Source: JAUWQU01 sp964605095 (lineage in GTDB: Bacteria > Planctomycetota > Phycisphaerae > SM23-33). From it: a stretch of 29,792 nt of DNA. Positions 17,729-24,484 of this stretch are shown one piece after another. Below the pieces are notes generated by a model. The model made no database searches, was not told the DNA's origin, and saw only the letters and a program-made list of their open reading frames with translations. The translations under genes were made by a program, and so were the position numbers. Position 1 is the stretch's first letter; every line of letters begins with the position of its first letter. The stretch spans positions 1-29,792 of the forward strand of contig CAZSBS010000020.1 of NCBI GenBank assembly GCA_964605095.1, in the 5' to 3' direction.

Positions 17729-18148
17729 TCATCGAGACACTCTCGGTTCAACTGGCGAGCCGGGTGATATGCCGATTACCACTTCCTCACGCCGTACCAG
17801 CAGGTAGTCAGCAACTCTTCGCCGAAGCTCGACAGGGACGCCCTTGTCCTCCATGACAAAGGCCAGGCACGTCAGCACTTCCTGACTGTCCTCCCCCAGT
17901 TGCTCCACGAGGCGGAACGAAGATAGCCGGGCGTTTTCCGCCAGTTTCGGATCAAGCGTCCTTCGAAGGTTGTGGAGAAGAATCGTGCAGTCGGGATAGC
18001 TGGTGGCCGCGCTGTCGCAGGCAAGTTCGTACTCAGTGATGTTGATGGGGGGAAACGCCACAGGCGTCGTCGGGGCGCAGCCAACTGACAGCAGCGCCGC
18101 CGCCCAGGCCAGCAGCACAATGGTCACTCTTGTATGATCGAGAATCAT
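17729..18148 (-). CDS. Predicted lipoprotein, unknown function
   Basis: A 139-residue protein with a lipoprotein signal peptide: positive N-terminus, hydrophobic core VTIVLLAWAAALL and lipobox LSVGC. The mature part is acidic and mostly helical, with no recognised domain. The ATG at 18148 has AAGGAG upstream; longer frames to 18253 would place the signal peptide internally. It is the first gene of the group lipoprotein, DUF2934, 77-aa protein, UbiB-like, with gaps of 26-42 nt. Confidence 0.75.
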   Translation of the reverse strand: MILDHTRVTIVLLAWAAALLSVGCAPTTPVAFPPINITEYELACDSAATSYPDCTILLHNLRRTLDPKLAENARLSSFRLVEQLGEDSQEVLTCLAFVMEDKGVPVELRRRVADYLLVRREEVVIGISPGSPVEPRVSR

Positions 18149-18296
18149 GGTGGAACTCCTTGCATCAGTTACGGGCTTTAGGGCTCGCCGCCGTGCGGCA
18201 GCGCCCTGGATCGGCCCGTCGGTCGCGAGCCACAGCGCCGCGATGGCCCTCAAGCGTATCGACGCCTGTTTCTCAGGTCGCCTTATGCATAACAGG

Positions 18297-19214
18297 TCAA
18301 TTACTCTTCAGGCCGATCGACTCGGGCGTGAAATCGGCCTCCGTCAGGCCCACGTTGAACTTCACGTCGGAGTAGGTGTAACGGCACAGGAAATCGCCGG
18401 CTCCCCAGTCGTAGCCCTCGATCATGACGGGGACCATGCGCTTGACGTTGATGTAAGTCACCGTCTTGTGGGCCGGGTAGTCCTTCCTCCTGGCGGTCAA
18501 ATAGCGGACCAGCACCAGGGTATCCTGACCGTCGAGGGTGCAGTAACCGCCGAACTCCTCCTGGAGGTCGCCGTTGCTCTTTGCTGCCCGATAGACCTCC
18601 AGCAGGCTCTTCATGGCGCACTCGAACCCGAACAGATTCACGGCGCGCAGCGTGACCTTCATGGCCTCCGCGCCGTCTGGCTTCCGGCTGACGCCGTTGG
18701 GGATCAGGATCTGGAGGAGCAGGGATGCGGGGCGCACCTGCATCTCGTCGTTGTTGCGGCCTGCCACGTAAAGGACGCGGTCGCCCATGGGCGGATTCTT
18801 CACCCAGGTCATGGCCGCGCTGAAGGGCGAGCCCCGGAACCGGACGCGGATTTCCTGCTCCTTGCCCAGAACCCCGCCGATCCGCTCCTGCTTGGTGAAC
18901 GTGCAGGTATAGTCGGCGTACTTCCCGTGATAGTTGTCGAGGCACCGTTGCAGCAAAGCAATGTGATCGGTCACGGCAAGGCTATCCAGAGCGGTGGCGT
19001 CACTGGTCGCCGCGAGCGGCGCGGCTGTCGCCACGCCAGGCCTTGGGGCAGGGGCGATCAAGCTCAGCGGCTCATTGACGTACAGGAGGACACATAGGCC
19101 GGCCAGCATGAGCCCCACCAACAGACGAATTTTGGTGTTTGTCGGGTGAAGAGTCCGCCCTGGCATCAGAATCGGTCTGGTCGGACCAGCCATGCTGATA
19201 GTCACGGTTGTCAT
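18297..19214 (-). CDS. DUF1571 family protein
   Basis: A 305-residue protein with a single N-terminal membrane segment (about 28-46, IRLLVGLMLAGLCVLLYV), then a secreted or periplasmic domain with the DUF1571 pattern: YADYTCTFTKQERIGG, RVRFRGSPFSAAMTWVKNPP and a beta-rich remainder ending DFTPESIGLK. The family is common in planctomycetes; the fold may be LolA-like, and the function is unknown. AAGGA precedes ATG 19214. It lies 41 nt after the thioredoxin-like gene in the operon that begins behind RNA copy 2. Confidence 0.82.
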   Translation of the reverse strand: MTTVTISMAGPTRPILMPGRTLHPTNTKIRLLVGLMLAGLCVLLYVNEPLSLIAPAPRPGVATAAPLAATSDATALDSLAVTDHIALLQRCLDNYHGKYADYTCTFTKQERIGGVLGKEQEIRVRFRGSPFSAAMTWVKNPPMGDRVLYVAGRNNDEMQVRPASLLLQILIPNGVSRKPDGAEAMKVTLRAVNLFGFECAMKSLLEVYRAAKSNGDLQEEFGGYCTLDGQDTLVLVRYLTARRKDYPAHKTVTYINVKRMVPVMIEGYDWGAGDFLCRYTYSDVKFNVGLTEADFTPESIGLKSN

Positions 19215-19255
19215 GGTGTCAATCCTTCAGGCCATCGCCCTGCTCCGTTTCATAA

Positions 19256-19900
19256 TCAACGAGGACAAGGATTTCGGGATGGACAAGCACCCGCGGAAGC
19301 CGTCTGCGTAGTCTCGGACGAGACGCACTGGTCCAACTCCTTGCGATAACTATCTATGGCATAACGCATTATCCAACGCTTTCTTTCCTGGCCATTTACG
19401 AACAGAATAACGGTCGGGAAGAAAGCAATATCATACTTCTGTTTGAGCTGCCGAGAGGGAATCCTGAAAAACGCCGTCATCGTCTCGAACTTAGCAATCA
19501 CAGCCCGGCCGTTGTAATTATCGACTAACTGGTCCATGACCCCGTCGAGCGGAATGCAGGTGGCGCAGCCGCCCTTGTAAAAGTCAACCAGCACCGGCAG
19601 GTCCGCACCAACGACAATCTGTTGGAAAGCCGCCTCATCGGCGATTCGCGTGACCTTGCCGCTGGCACAGCCTCCTGCCAACACAGTCAGGATCGCGCAG
19701 GCCGTCACGGCTGTGCCGCCGATAGCCGACCAGCGGGTCCGCCAAGGTGCATCGCCATCGTCGCAGCCACGCGCGCCCGTCGGCGGTCTATATCTTGCCT
19801 GCCATACCATACGCATTCTCATCCGCCAGGGCGTTCTTCCACGCGTCCTGAACGCCCTGGCGGTATTCTTCCCGTCATCCGCATCTGCTGGGGCGATCAT
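19256..19900 (-). CDS. Thioredoxin-fold lipoprotein
   Basis: A 214-residue protein. A signal segment (VTACAILTVLAGGCASG, about 65-80) ends in a lipobox-like LAGGC. A thioredoxin domain follows, with LPVLVDFYKGGCATCIPLD (active-site Cys-Ala-Thr-Cys) and the cis-proline region FFPTVILFVNGQE. It should act as a membrane-tethered disulfide reductase or isomerase outside the cytoplasm. The ATG at 19900 overlaps the stop of the DUF11 gene (ATGA). This leaves an unusually long stretch of about 60 residues before the signal peptide, so a start at the later methionines near 19822 is possible. A 14-bp perfect hairpin (19823-19863) lies in this stretch. Confidence 0.8.
   Translation of the reverse strand: MIAPADADDGKNTARAFRTRGRTPWRMRMRMVWQARYRPPTGARGCDDGDAPWRTRWSAIGGTAVTACAILTVLAGGCASGKVTRIADEAAFQQIVVGADLPVLVDFYKGGCATCIPLDGVMDQLVDNYNGRAVIAKFETMTAFFRIPSRQLKQKYDIAFFPTVILFVNGQERKRWIMRYAIDSYRKELDQCVSSETTQTASAGACPSRNPCPR
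19823..19863 (-). other. Perfect 14-bp inverted repeat (RNA hairpin) at DUF11/thioredoxin junction
   Basis: Arms CCGCCAGGGCGTTC (19823-19836) and GAACGCCCTGGCGG (19850-19863) around a 13-nt loop. There is no T tract on the minus-strand downstream side, so it is not a standard terminator. It may set the mRNA ratio between the two genes. Confidence 0.75.
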
Positions 19901-21291
19901 TTGCCCGAGTAGATGTGAGTGGATTCAGTCTCGCCCGATGGGGTATCCATCTGGTCGCTCTTGAGGCTGACCGTGAAGCGGACGTCGCCAGCCTTGATGC
20001 ACTTGACGGTCACCTTGTATACTGCCTTGCCCTGGGGAGCCAGCGTTGGCAGCGGGGCGAAGGAGATATCCTTGCCAGTGACTGTCTCCTTGACCTGGCT
20101 GACGGCGCTGACGAACTCTTGCTCATCAGGCAGTGTGCAGTTGATCACGATGTTGGTCCCGACGGACGAGCCCTGGTTGGTTACCGTGATCTCGTAGGTG
20201 ACATTCGCGCCGACCTCGATCGGGTCGCTGAGGTCCACGCATTCCAGCAGTATCGCCGCTATGCCCTTGACCTCGGTGGCCGCGCTGGCGGATGCGGTCG
20301 CGCAGTAGGCGGTCGCGGTGGCGACGTTGCGGACCGCGCCTACCTCGTTGAACTTGAGGGTCAGGGCGACCTTCTTGGACTCGCCCGGCTTGATCGTGCC
20401 AAGGGCCCAGGCGACGCTGTTGCCGGTAACGTTGGCGCCCTCGGCGGATACCAGCGTGGTGGTGGCTGGAATCGTGTCGGTGAGGACCGTGTTCCTGGCC
20501 TCGCCGTCGCCGGTGTTGGACACGACGATCTCATACGTGCCTGGCCGGCCTGTGTACCGCATGGCCGGGCCGGTCTTGACGACCTTGAGTTCCGGGTTAA
20601 CCACGAGCGTGCTTACCGGCGCCGAATTGGCAATCAGGCCGCCGTCGGCTGAGGCCGTCGCGGCGTTGGAGTACTTGCCCTTCTTCTCGGCCTTGGCAGT
20701 GAACGTGAACTCGCGGGCCTCGCCCGGATTGAGGTTGCCCGCGTCAAAGCTCACGGCCTTCTTTCCATCGAGAGTGGCCATGCCTTCAGGCAGCGAGTCG
20801 TTGACCATCACGTTGCATGCCGCGCCTGAGCCGTTGTTCTTGACGGTGATCTTGTATGGGATAGTGTCGCATAGGATCGCCTTCGCCGGGCCGGTCTTTA
20901 CTATCTCCAGCGACGGCTGAACCGCGGTGATGGCCAGGCAGACCTCGGGCATGTCGAAGACGACGGACGCGCATCCGACGATCTGGCCCGGCTTCTGGGC
21001 CTTGCCGCGGACCGTGAAGAGCCGCGATTCTCCGGCTTTGAGGTCGCCCACGATCCACTCGAGAGTATTGCCAGCAATGGTGCTCTTGGGGTTGGTCCCT
21101 ACCAGTTCCAGGTTGGTAACGAGCTTCTCGCGGAGTTTGACTCCGGCCAGGTCGGCCTTGGACAGGTTGATAAGCTTGATGGTGTAATCGAAGTCGGCGC
21201 CGGCGATGACTTGCTTGGGGGCCGAGCGTTCGATGCGAACCACGCCGCATGACTTTTCACCAGCCGGCAGGGTCATTCCGACCTCGGCCAC
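19897..21291 (-). CDS. DUF11-repeat cysteine-containing envelope protein (OmcB-like), N-terminus in another frame
   Basis: Four or so DUF11 beta-sandwich repeats, each with the pattern YxIxVxN and LPxGM/Dxxxxx, for example FDYTIKLINLSKADL, YKITVKNNGSG, YEIVVSNTGDGEARN and YEITVTNQGSSVGTN. Single cysteines are spread through the repeats (KSCG, VGCAS, EVCLA, ILCDT, AACNV, AYCAT, LECVD, INCTL, VKCIK). Proteins of this kind resemble chlamydial OmcB and planctomycete wall proteins. The frame opens at a GTG (21291) without a signal peptide. The missing start is encoded just upstream in the neighbouring frame (21448-21257), so one frameshift separates the gene from its signal peptide. The next gene is a CxxC thioredoxin lipoprotein, coupled by ATGA. 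Confidence 0.82.
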   Translation of the reverse strand: MAEVGMTLPAGEKSCGVVRIERSAPKQVIAGADFDYTIKLINLSKADLAGVKLREKLVTNLELVGTNPKSTIAGNTLEWIVGDLKAGESRLFTVRGKAQKPGQIVGCASVVFDMPEVCLAITAVQPSLEIVKTGPAKAILCDTIPYKITVKNNGSGAACNVMVNDSLPEGMATLDGKKAVSFDAGNLNPGEAREFTFTAKAEKKGKYSNAATASADGGLIANSAPVSTLVVNPELKVVKTGPAMRYTGRPGTYEIVVSNTGDGEARNTVLTDTIPATTTLVSAEGANVTGNSVAWALGTIKPGESKKVALTLKFNEVGAVRNVATATAYCATASASAATEVKGIAAILLECVDLSDPIEVGANVTYEITVTNQGSSVGTNIVINCTLPDEQEFVSAVSQVKETVTGKDISFAPLPTLAPQGKAVYKVTVKCIKAGDVRFTVSLKSDQMDTPSGETESTHIYSGK

Positions 21292-21448
21292 CCCAACGGG
21301 GCCGCAAGGCGAGGCCTTTGGCTGCGGCGGGGGGCGGCGCCACGGCCATCGCCTTGGGTTTAGCCGGGTTCGGCGAAATGCAGCAACCAGTAAGGCCGGC
21401 GGCGCACGCCACTATCAGCACTATAGTCCAAACTTTCTTCGCGTTCAT
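21257..21448 (-). pseudogene. Lipoprotein signal peptide and N-terminus of the DUF11 protein, frameshifted
   Basis: Starts MNAKKVWTIVLIVACAAGLT with lipobox LTGC and AAAGGA upstream, then a Pro/Ala-rich linker (PKAMAVAPPPAAAKG). It runs out of frame in the overlap with the DUF11 frame. Removing one base in the G6 tract at 21329-21334 (C6 in the coding sense) would join it to ...QPKASPCGPVGVAEVG, continuous with the DUF11 protein. Either a sequencing or assembly error or a real slippage site. Confidence 0.7.
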
Positions 21449-21496
21449 GTCCAGTCCTTTCACATTCCAAGTCCTAATCTGATCGTCATCAGTAAA

Positions 21497-21676
21497 CTAT
21501 TGGTACATTGTCGCAGGCAGCTTCAGGGCCTGTGCCCTGGAATAGCCGCCCGGGTGGGATGCCATCAGCTTCAGGTGAAACCGTAGGGCCTCAGGCAGAT
21601 GGCGCCCGGCATATTGTGCGGTGGACCCCCGCCGCATGCTGCCGACCAACTTCCGTAAGTTAGTCTTGCTTGTCAT
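21497..21676 (-). CDS. 59-aa basic protein, unknown
   Basis: A reading frame of 59 codons starting MTSKTNLRKLVGSMRRG and ending ALKLPATMYQ, with GAGGAG about 9 nt before the ATG. It is the first frame after RNA copy 2 and 48 nt before the DUF11 gene's signal peptide start. It has no recognisable domain, no signal peptide and no membrane segment. It could be a true small protein or a translated leader that couples translation to the operon. Confidence 0.5.
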   Translation of the reverse strand: MTSKTNLRKLVGSMRRGSTAQYAGRHLPEALRFHLKLMASHPGGYSRAQALKLPATMYQ

Positions 21677-21726
21677 CTTCGTTGCTCCTCACGCCGTTTG
21701 TCCGCACCACGTTGGTCGGCACGAAC

Positions 21727-21776
21727 AAAAAAAGCCGACGTGATCCGGCACCCAAGGGGTGCTGAACCACGTCGGC
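21727..21776 (-). terminator. Intrinsic terminator of RNA copy 2
   Basis: Stem GCCGACGTGG (21776-21767) against TCACGTCGGC, with an inner AGCACC/GGTGC-type pairing, followed by seven T residues in the minus sense. Confidence 0.82.
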
Positions 21777-21867
21777 TTACTCTTCAACGGGCCTCCCGGC
21801 ACAGCCGGGATGCCATTCATCTAGTCATCCGACTCGGGGCCCATGCTCTCGCATGTACTCCACTCAC
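21727..21867 (-). promoter_or_regulatory. Structured leader RNA, copy 2 (upstream of the DUF11/thioredoxin/DUF1571 operon)
   Basis: The 5' hairpin is CATGC/GCATG. P1 is GTCGG/CCGAC with inner ACT/AGT. The next helix is extended to TCCCGG/CCGGGA inside GGC/GCC. The conserved core reads CCCGTTGAAGAGTAAGCC, one change from the other copies (GACG to GAAG). The upper helix differs from all other copies yet stays paired, which is good covariation evidence. The sequence after the terminator is less conserved than in copies 3-5. Confidence 0.78.
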
Positions 21868-21873
21868 ATCGCT

Positions 21874-21899
21874 ATTATAGTCAGCCCAGCGGACGAAAC
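21874..21899 (-). promoter_or_regulatory. Promoter of RNA copy 2
   Basis: -10 box TATAAT (21879-21874) with GTTTCG (21899-21894) 14 nt upstream. Confidence 0.65.
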
Positions 21900-22101
21900 C
21901 CGTGAATTGTGATAATTATGTTTCACACCCCGGATCCTCGTTCCTCGTAATCACCACGGCGCCGCACAACGGGAGATCCGTGTTCCTTCACGGCACCAGC
22001 CACAGGCAACCCCTATCGCCCGGAAATGAGGCACCCGATGACCGCGCCCTGCCTGCCGCGCCGCGTTCCGCGGCAATGCGAATTCTACAGGAGCAACTCG
22101 C

Positions 22102-22200
22102 ACGTCGGCGGACGTAACCAAACAGGGCCCCCAGGCCAAGGGCCAGACCACCGAGCGTGAGCGGTTCCGGAACGACGGGCAGGGGCTGGCCGACGGAGAT
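22102..22200 (-). pseudogene. Orphan PEP-CTERM sorting signal (remnant)
   Basis: Directly after the stop of the MpsC gene and in the same frame, the sequence encodes ISVGQPLPVVPEPLTLGG then LALGLGALFGYVRRR. This is VPEP, a hydrophobic span and an Arg cluster, the full exosortase sorting signal. No body of a secreted protein precedes it, and the frame continues past the Arg cluster without an early stop. Best read as the tail of a lost PEP-CTERM gene left by recombination. Confidence 0.7.
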
Positions 22201-22590
22201 CTACCCCCTCTTTGCTTCCTTTGCTTCGCGAAAAACAGGTGGTACGGCCAGCGTGAAGAGTACGACTTCCTCGCCGGTCGCAGTGCTGATGTCGTGGTGC
22301 AGGCTCACTACCGCAACCCCGGTAATGCCCTGAATCATCTTCTCCAAGGCAGGCCTGGCAGTCTCCATAAGCTGCGTCCGCACCTGTTTGAGAAGTCCCC
22401 TGCCTGTGTCGGTCGGGAGCGTCTTGACCAGTTGCTGCTCGGCCGCCGTCAACACGCCCTGGAGTCGCACCACCAGGAGATCACCTATGAGGTGGGTGTG
22501 GATGTCCTTGGGGCCCCGGCCCATGTACTCCTGCTCGAAGCGGCTGATCCCTTCGCAGATGGCGGCTTCAATCTCACCGTGTGTCTTCAT
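22201..22590 (-). CDS. MpsC/DUF2294 family protein, paralogue A
   Basis: A 129-residue protein starting MKTHGEIEAAICEGISRFEQ, with YMGRGPKDIHTHLIGDLLVVRL, LTAAEQQLVKTLPTDTGRG and VVSLHHDISTATGEEVVLF. This is the DUF2294 family, also named MpsC after a subunit linked to a sodium-translocating membrane-potential system in Gram-positives. It has no membrane segment. Its role in this organism is unknown. The GTG-CTT-ATG start region is identical in paralogue B and in the fragment at 28337-28414. Nucleotide similarity to paralogue B (24485-24865) is high over the whole gene and drops right after the stop. Confidence 0.82.
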   Translation of the reverse strand: MKTHGEIEAAICEGISRFEQEYMGRGPKDIHTHLIGDLLVVRLQGVLTAAEQQLVKTLPTDTGRGLLKQVRTQLMETARPALEKMIQGITGVAVVSLHHDISTATGEEVVLFTLAVPPVFREAKEAKRG

Positions 22591-22741
22591 AAGCACCTCT
22601 AACGCGCTGACAATTATCGACCGAACCGCCCATGAAGCAGCGGTCAGGATATTATAGACATAGCCGAAGCCGACTACCAGCCAGCAGTTACGATTTTCGT
22701 GGCCATCATATCGGGATCCGAACAAAGATTCAAGAGATTGC

Positions 22742-22769
22742 TTGCCTTAGGCACAAGCCGTGCTATAAT
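22742..22769 (+). promoter_or_regulatory. Promoter of RNA copy 3
   Basis: -10 box TATAAT (22764-22769). The GTTTCG box of the other copies is absent; TTGCCT lies 16 nt upstream (22742-22747) as a possible -35. Confidence 0.6.
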
Positions 22770-22775
22770 AGACGA

Positions 22776-22912
22776 TATGATATAGACCGGAGCACGAATC
22801 AGCTTCGGGTCGGATGGCTAGACAAAGGGCAAGCCCGCAGGGCAGGCCCGTTGACGAGTAAGCCGACGCGGTTCAGCACCCTCACAGGTGTTCAGCCGCG
22901 TCGGCTTTTTTT
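22776..22912 (+). promoter_or_regulatory. Structured leader RNA, copy 3 (upstream of the sigma factor)
   Basis: P1 GTCGG with CCGAC, inner GCT/AGT, GGGC/GCCC-type helix enclosing GCCC/GGGC, conserved CCCGTTGACGAGTAAGCC and terminator. The 5' hairpin is CCG...CGG and differs in sequence from the others. Immediately after the T tract comes GTTTCCGGCGGTGC, shared with copies 4 and 5. It lies about 140 nt before the sigma-factor ATG. Confidence 0.8.
22862..22912 (+). terminator. Intrinsic terminator of RNA copy 3
   Basis: Perfect stem GCCGACGCGG (22862-22871) / CCGCGTCGGC (22896-22905) with inner AGCACC/GGTGTT pairing and a seven-T tract. Confidence 0.88.
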
Positions 22913-22995
22913 GTTTCCGGCGGTGCAAGAAAGCCGCAGCGGCCAGGGACGGAGCCAAGGGGCCGGCCAGGCCGCCGACAGCGACAGGAACGCAG

Positions 22996-23055
22996 ATGAA
23001 CGCAAAGGCAGAGACGGCACTTACCGGAGCACGAACGAAAGGCGGCAAATCATGA
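22996..23055 (+). CDS. 19-aa upstream reading frame coupled to the sigma factor
   Basis: Reads MNAKAETALTGARTKGGKS and stops in an ATGA overlap with the sigma-factor ATG (23052). It lies between the terminator of RNA copy 3 and the gene. A comparable short frame with the same overlap exists behind copy 5. Possibly a translated leader; too short to judge coding potential. Confidence 0.4.
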   Translation: MNAKAETALTGARTKGGKS

Positions 23056-24065
23056 TATCCCAAATAGAGGCGCCACGGCAGTCCACGGGCCGGCGAGCAA
23101 CAACCAGCCGCGACAAGATGGGCGCAAGGCTCAGCCAGCCCATCCCGGACCGCATGGGCCATGTGCCACATCCGGAATACCTCCGCCCGGCCGCGGAGAG
23201 GGATCTGTTCGGTCCCGAGGCCCCCGCGGTCATGGTGCCACAGTGGAGGCCGGCTCCTGAGTTCGTTGACGGGCAGGATGAAATCCCACTGCCCCGCACC
23301 GGGCCGAAGAACCTTTCCCGGCAGGATGAGGCACTGCTGTTCAGGCGGTATAACTGCGCCCGGTATCACTTGGCCAGTCTGATGGAAAAACAGTTGCGGC
23401 GCTGTGCCCGCAGCCGATTGCCTGAGATCCTGACATGGTCTAACCGGGTCCATGAGAACCGGACCGCCCTTGCCCAAGCCAACATGGGCCTGGTCGTGGC
23501 CATGGCCAAACGGACGAGGACCAATTTTGTCGATTTCGGCGAATTGGTGAGCGAGGGCAACATGGCCCTGCTGCGCTCGGTGGACAATTTCGACTTCTCC
23601 AGGGGCTTCAAGTTTTCCACCTACGCATGCAGCGCGATTATGAAGGCCTTCAGCCGGCTGGCGACCACGGCCGGAACCTACAGCCGGCGATTCTCCACCA
23701 ACATCGAGCCGGAGAGCGAGCGGGGCGACGATGCGGCGCAGCGGCATGACGATCAACATCAACTGGCTCTCGAAGACCTCCGGAGGGTGATGATCCGCAA
23801 CCGGGCCGGCCTGACGGACATCGAACACACGGTGCTGGGGGCGCGGTTTGCCCTGAATGGCCATGACCATGCCCATACGCTGCGGGAGGTCAGCGGACTT
23901 GTCCGGATGTCCGCGGAACGGGTCCGCCAACTGCAGAAAGGGGCTCTGGCCAAGTTGCGTTTGGCCATGAACCTCGCTTTCTCTCCCGCCGCAACCAGTC
24001 CGGGCACGACCAACGGCGCGTTCGAGGATCTTACGAGAACCATCCCTGAAGGAAGAATCCAATGA
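23052..24065 (+). CDS. Sigma-70 family RNA polymerase sigma factor
   Basis: A 337-residue protein. Residues 1-90 are a poorly conserved, Pro/Arg-rich leader. Region 2 follows, with QANMGLVVAMAKR, DFGELVSEGNMALLRSV and NFDFSRGFKFSTYA, the -10 recognition and core-binding helices. Region 4 near the C-terminus has LREVSGLVRMSAERVRQLQK, a helix-turn-helix for -35 binding. Region 3 is reduced, so it is most like planctomycete group-3/SigA-like alternative factors. The start at 23052 is taken from the ATGA overlap with the upstream short frame; a much longer frame reading through RNA copy 3 is an artefact. It overlaps the next gene (HicB-like) by ATGA. Regulation by the upstream RNA would make it part of the same RNA-controlled network. 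Confidence 0.85.
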   Translation: MISQIEAPRQSTGRRATTSRDKMGARLSQPIPDRMGHVPHPEYLRPAAERDLFGPEAPAVMVPQWRPAPEFVDGQDEIPLPRTGPKNLSRQDEALLFRRYNCARYHLASLMEKQLRRCARSRLPEILTWSNRVHENRTALAQANMGLVVAMAKRTRTNFVDFGELVSEGNMALLRSVDNFDFSRGFKFSTYACSAIMKAFSRLATTAGTYSRRFSTNIEPESERGDDAAQRHDDQHQLALEDLRRVMIRNRAGLTDIEHTVLGARFALNGHDHAHTLREVSGLVRMSAERVRQLQKGALAKLRLAMNLAFSPAATSPGTTNGAFEDLTRTIPEGRIQ

Positions 24066-24265
24066 AGCTGGCAATCAGGATCACACAAGAACCTAATGGA
24101 ATCTACCGGGCCTGTTGCCCATCTTTACCGGGATGCTGCGTCTGTGGCGAGTCAAAAGAGGACGTTCACTCGAGAATCAACATGGCGATGCAGGGCTACC
24201 TTGCAAGTTTGGATGTCTGCCTGCCGCGGGAACTGAGCCAGGCACTGGCAATAGAGATGACATAA
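24062..24265 (+). CDS. HicB-like small protein without a HicA partner
   Basis: Sixty-seven residues: IRITQEPNGIYRACCPSLPG, then CCVCGESKEDVHSRINMAMQGYLAS across a short gap. This is the partial RNase-H-like fold of HicB antitoxins (beta strand, PxLPG, glycine-containing turn, helix). There is no C-terminal DNA-binding domain and no HicA toxin gene beside it. It is coupled to the sigma factor by ATGA, so it may act with or on that factor rather than in a toxin pair; this is inference. Confidence 0.65.
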   Translation: MKLAIRITQEPNGIYRACCPSLPGCCVCGESKEDVHSRINMAMQGYLASLDVCLPRELSQALAIEMT

Positions 24266-24274
24266 GAGTCGCGA

Positions 24275-24463
24275 GTGGCGGCTTACCCCACAATGAAAAC
24301 CATGTTCATGTCCGGCCATACAGCCAACATGATCGCCCAGCGGGGGGTGCTGGACGAGGGCATGAACTTCATCCAGAAGCCGTTTTCCATGAAGGATCTT
24401 GCCGCCAAAGTGCGGGATGCGGTGATAGGAAAGCGAGTAAAGCGGCGCGGTCGACAGCGGTAA
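24275..24463 (+). pseudogene. C-terminal fragment of a response-regulator receiver domain
   Basis: About 62 residues matching the second half of a REC domain: MKTMFMSGHTANMIAQRG (beta-4 with the conserved Ser), then MNFIQKPFSMKDLAAKVRDA (beta-5 lysine in QKPF and alpha-5). The phosphoacceptor aspartate half is absent. The pattern is that of receiver domains at the end of hybrid histidine kinases. Likely a gene remnant. Confidence 0.72.
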
Positions 24464-24484
24464 GCGGCGGATTCCAGCGGATGT

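Noticed and set aside
18147..19097. Plus-strand open frame of 316 codons
   Set aside because: Antisense to the DUF1571 gene, whose ribosome-binding site and signal anchor are clear.
22776..22912. Cyclic-di-GMP-I (GEMM) riboswitch
   Set aside because: AGGGCA and a GACG-AAGCC-like stretch recall GEMM, but the second GEMM helix with its receptor is missing and the helix layout differs. A covariance search would settle it.
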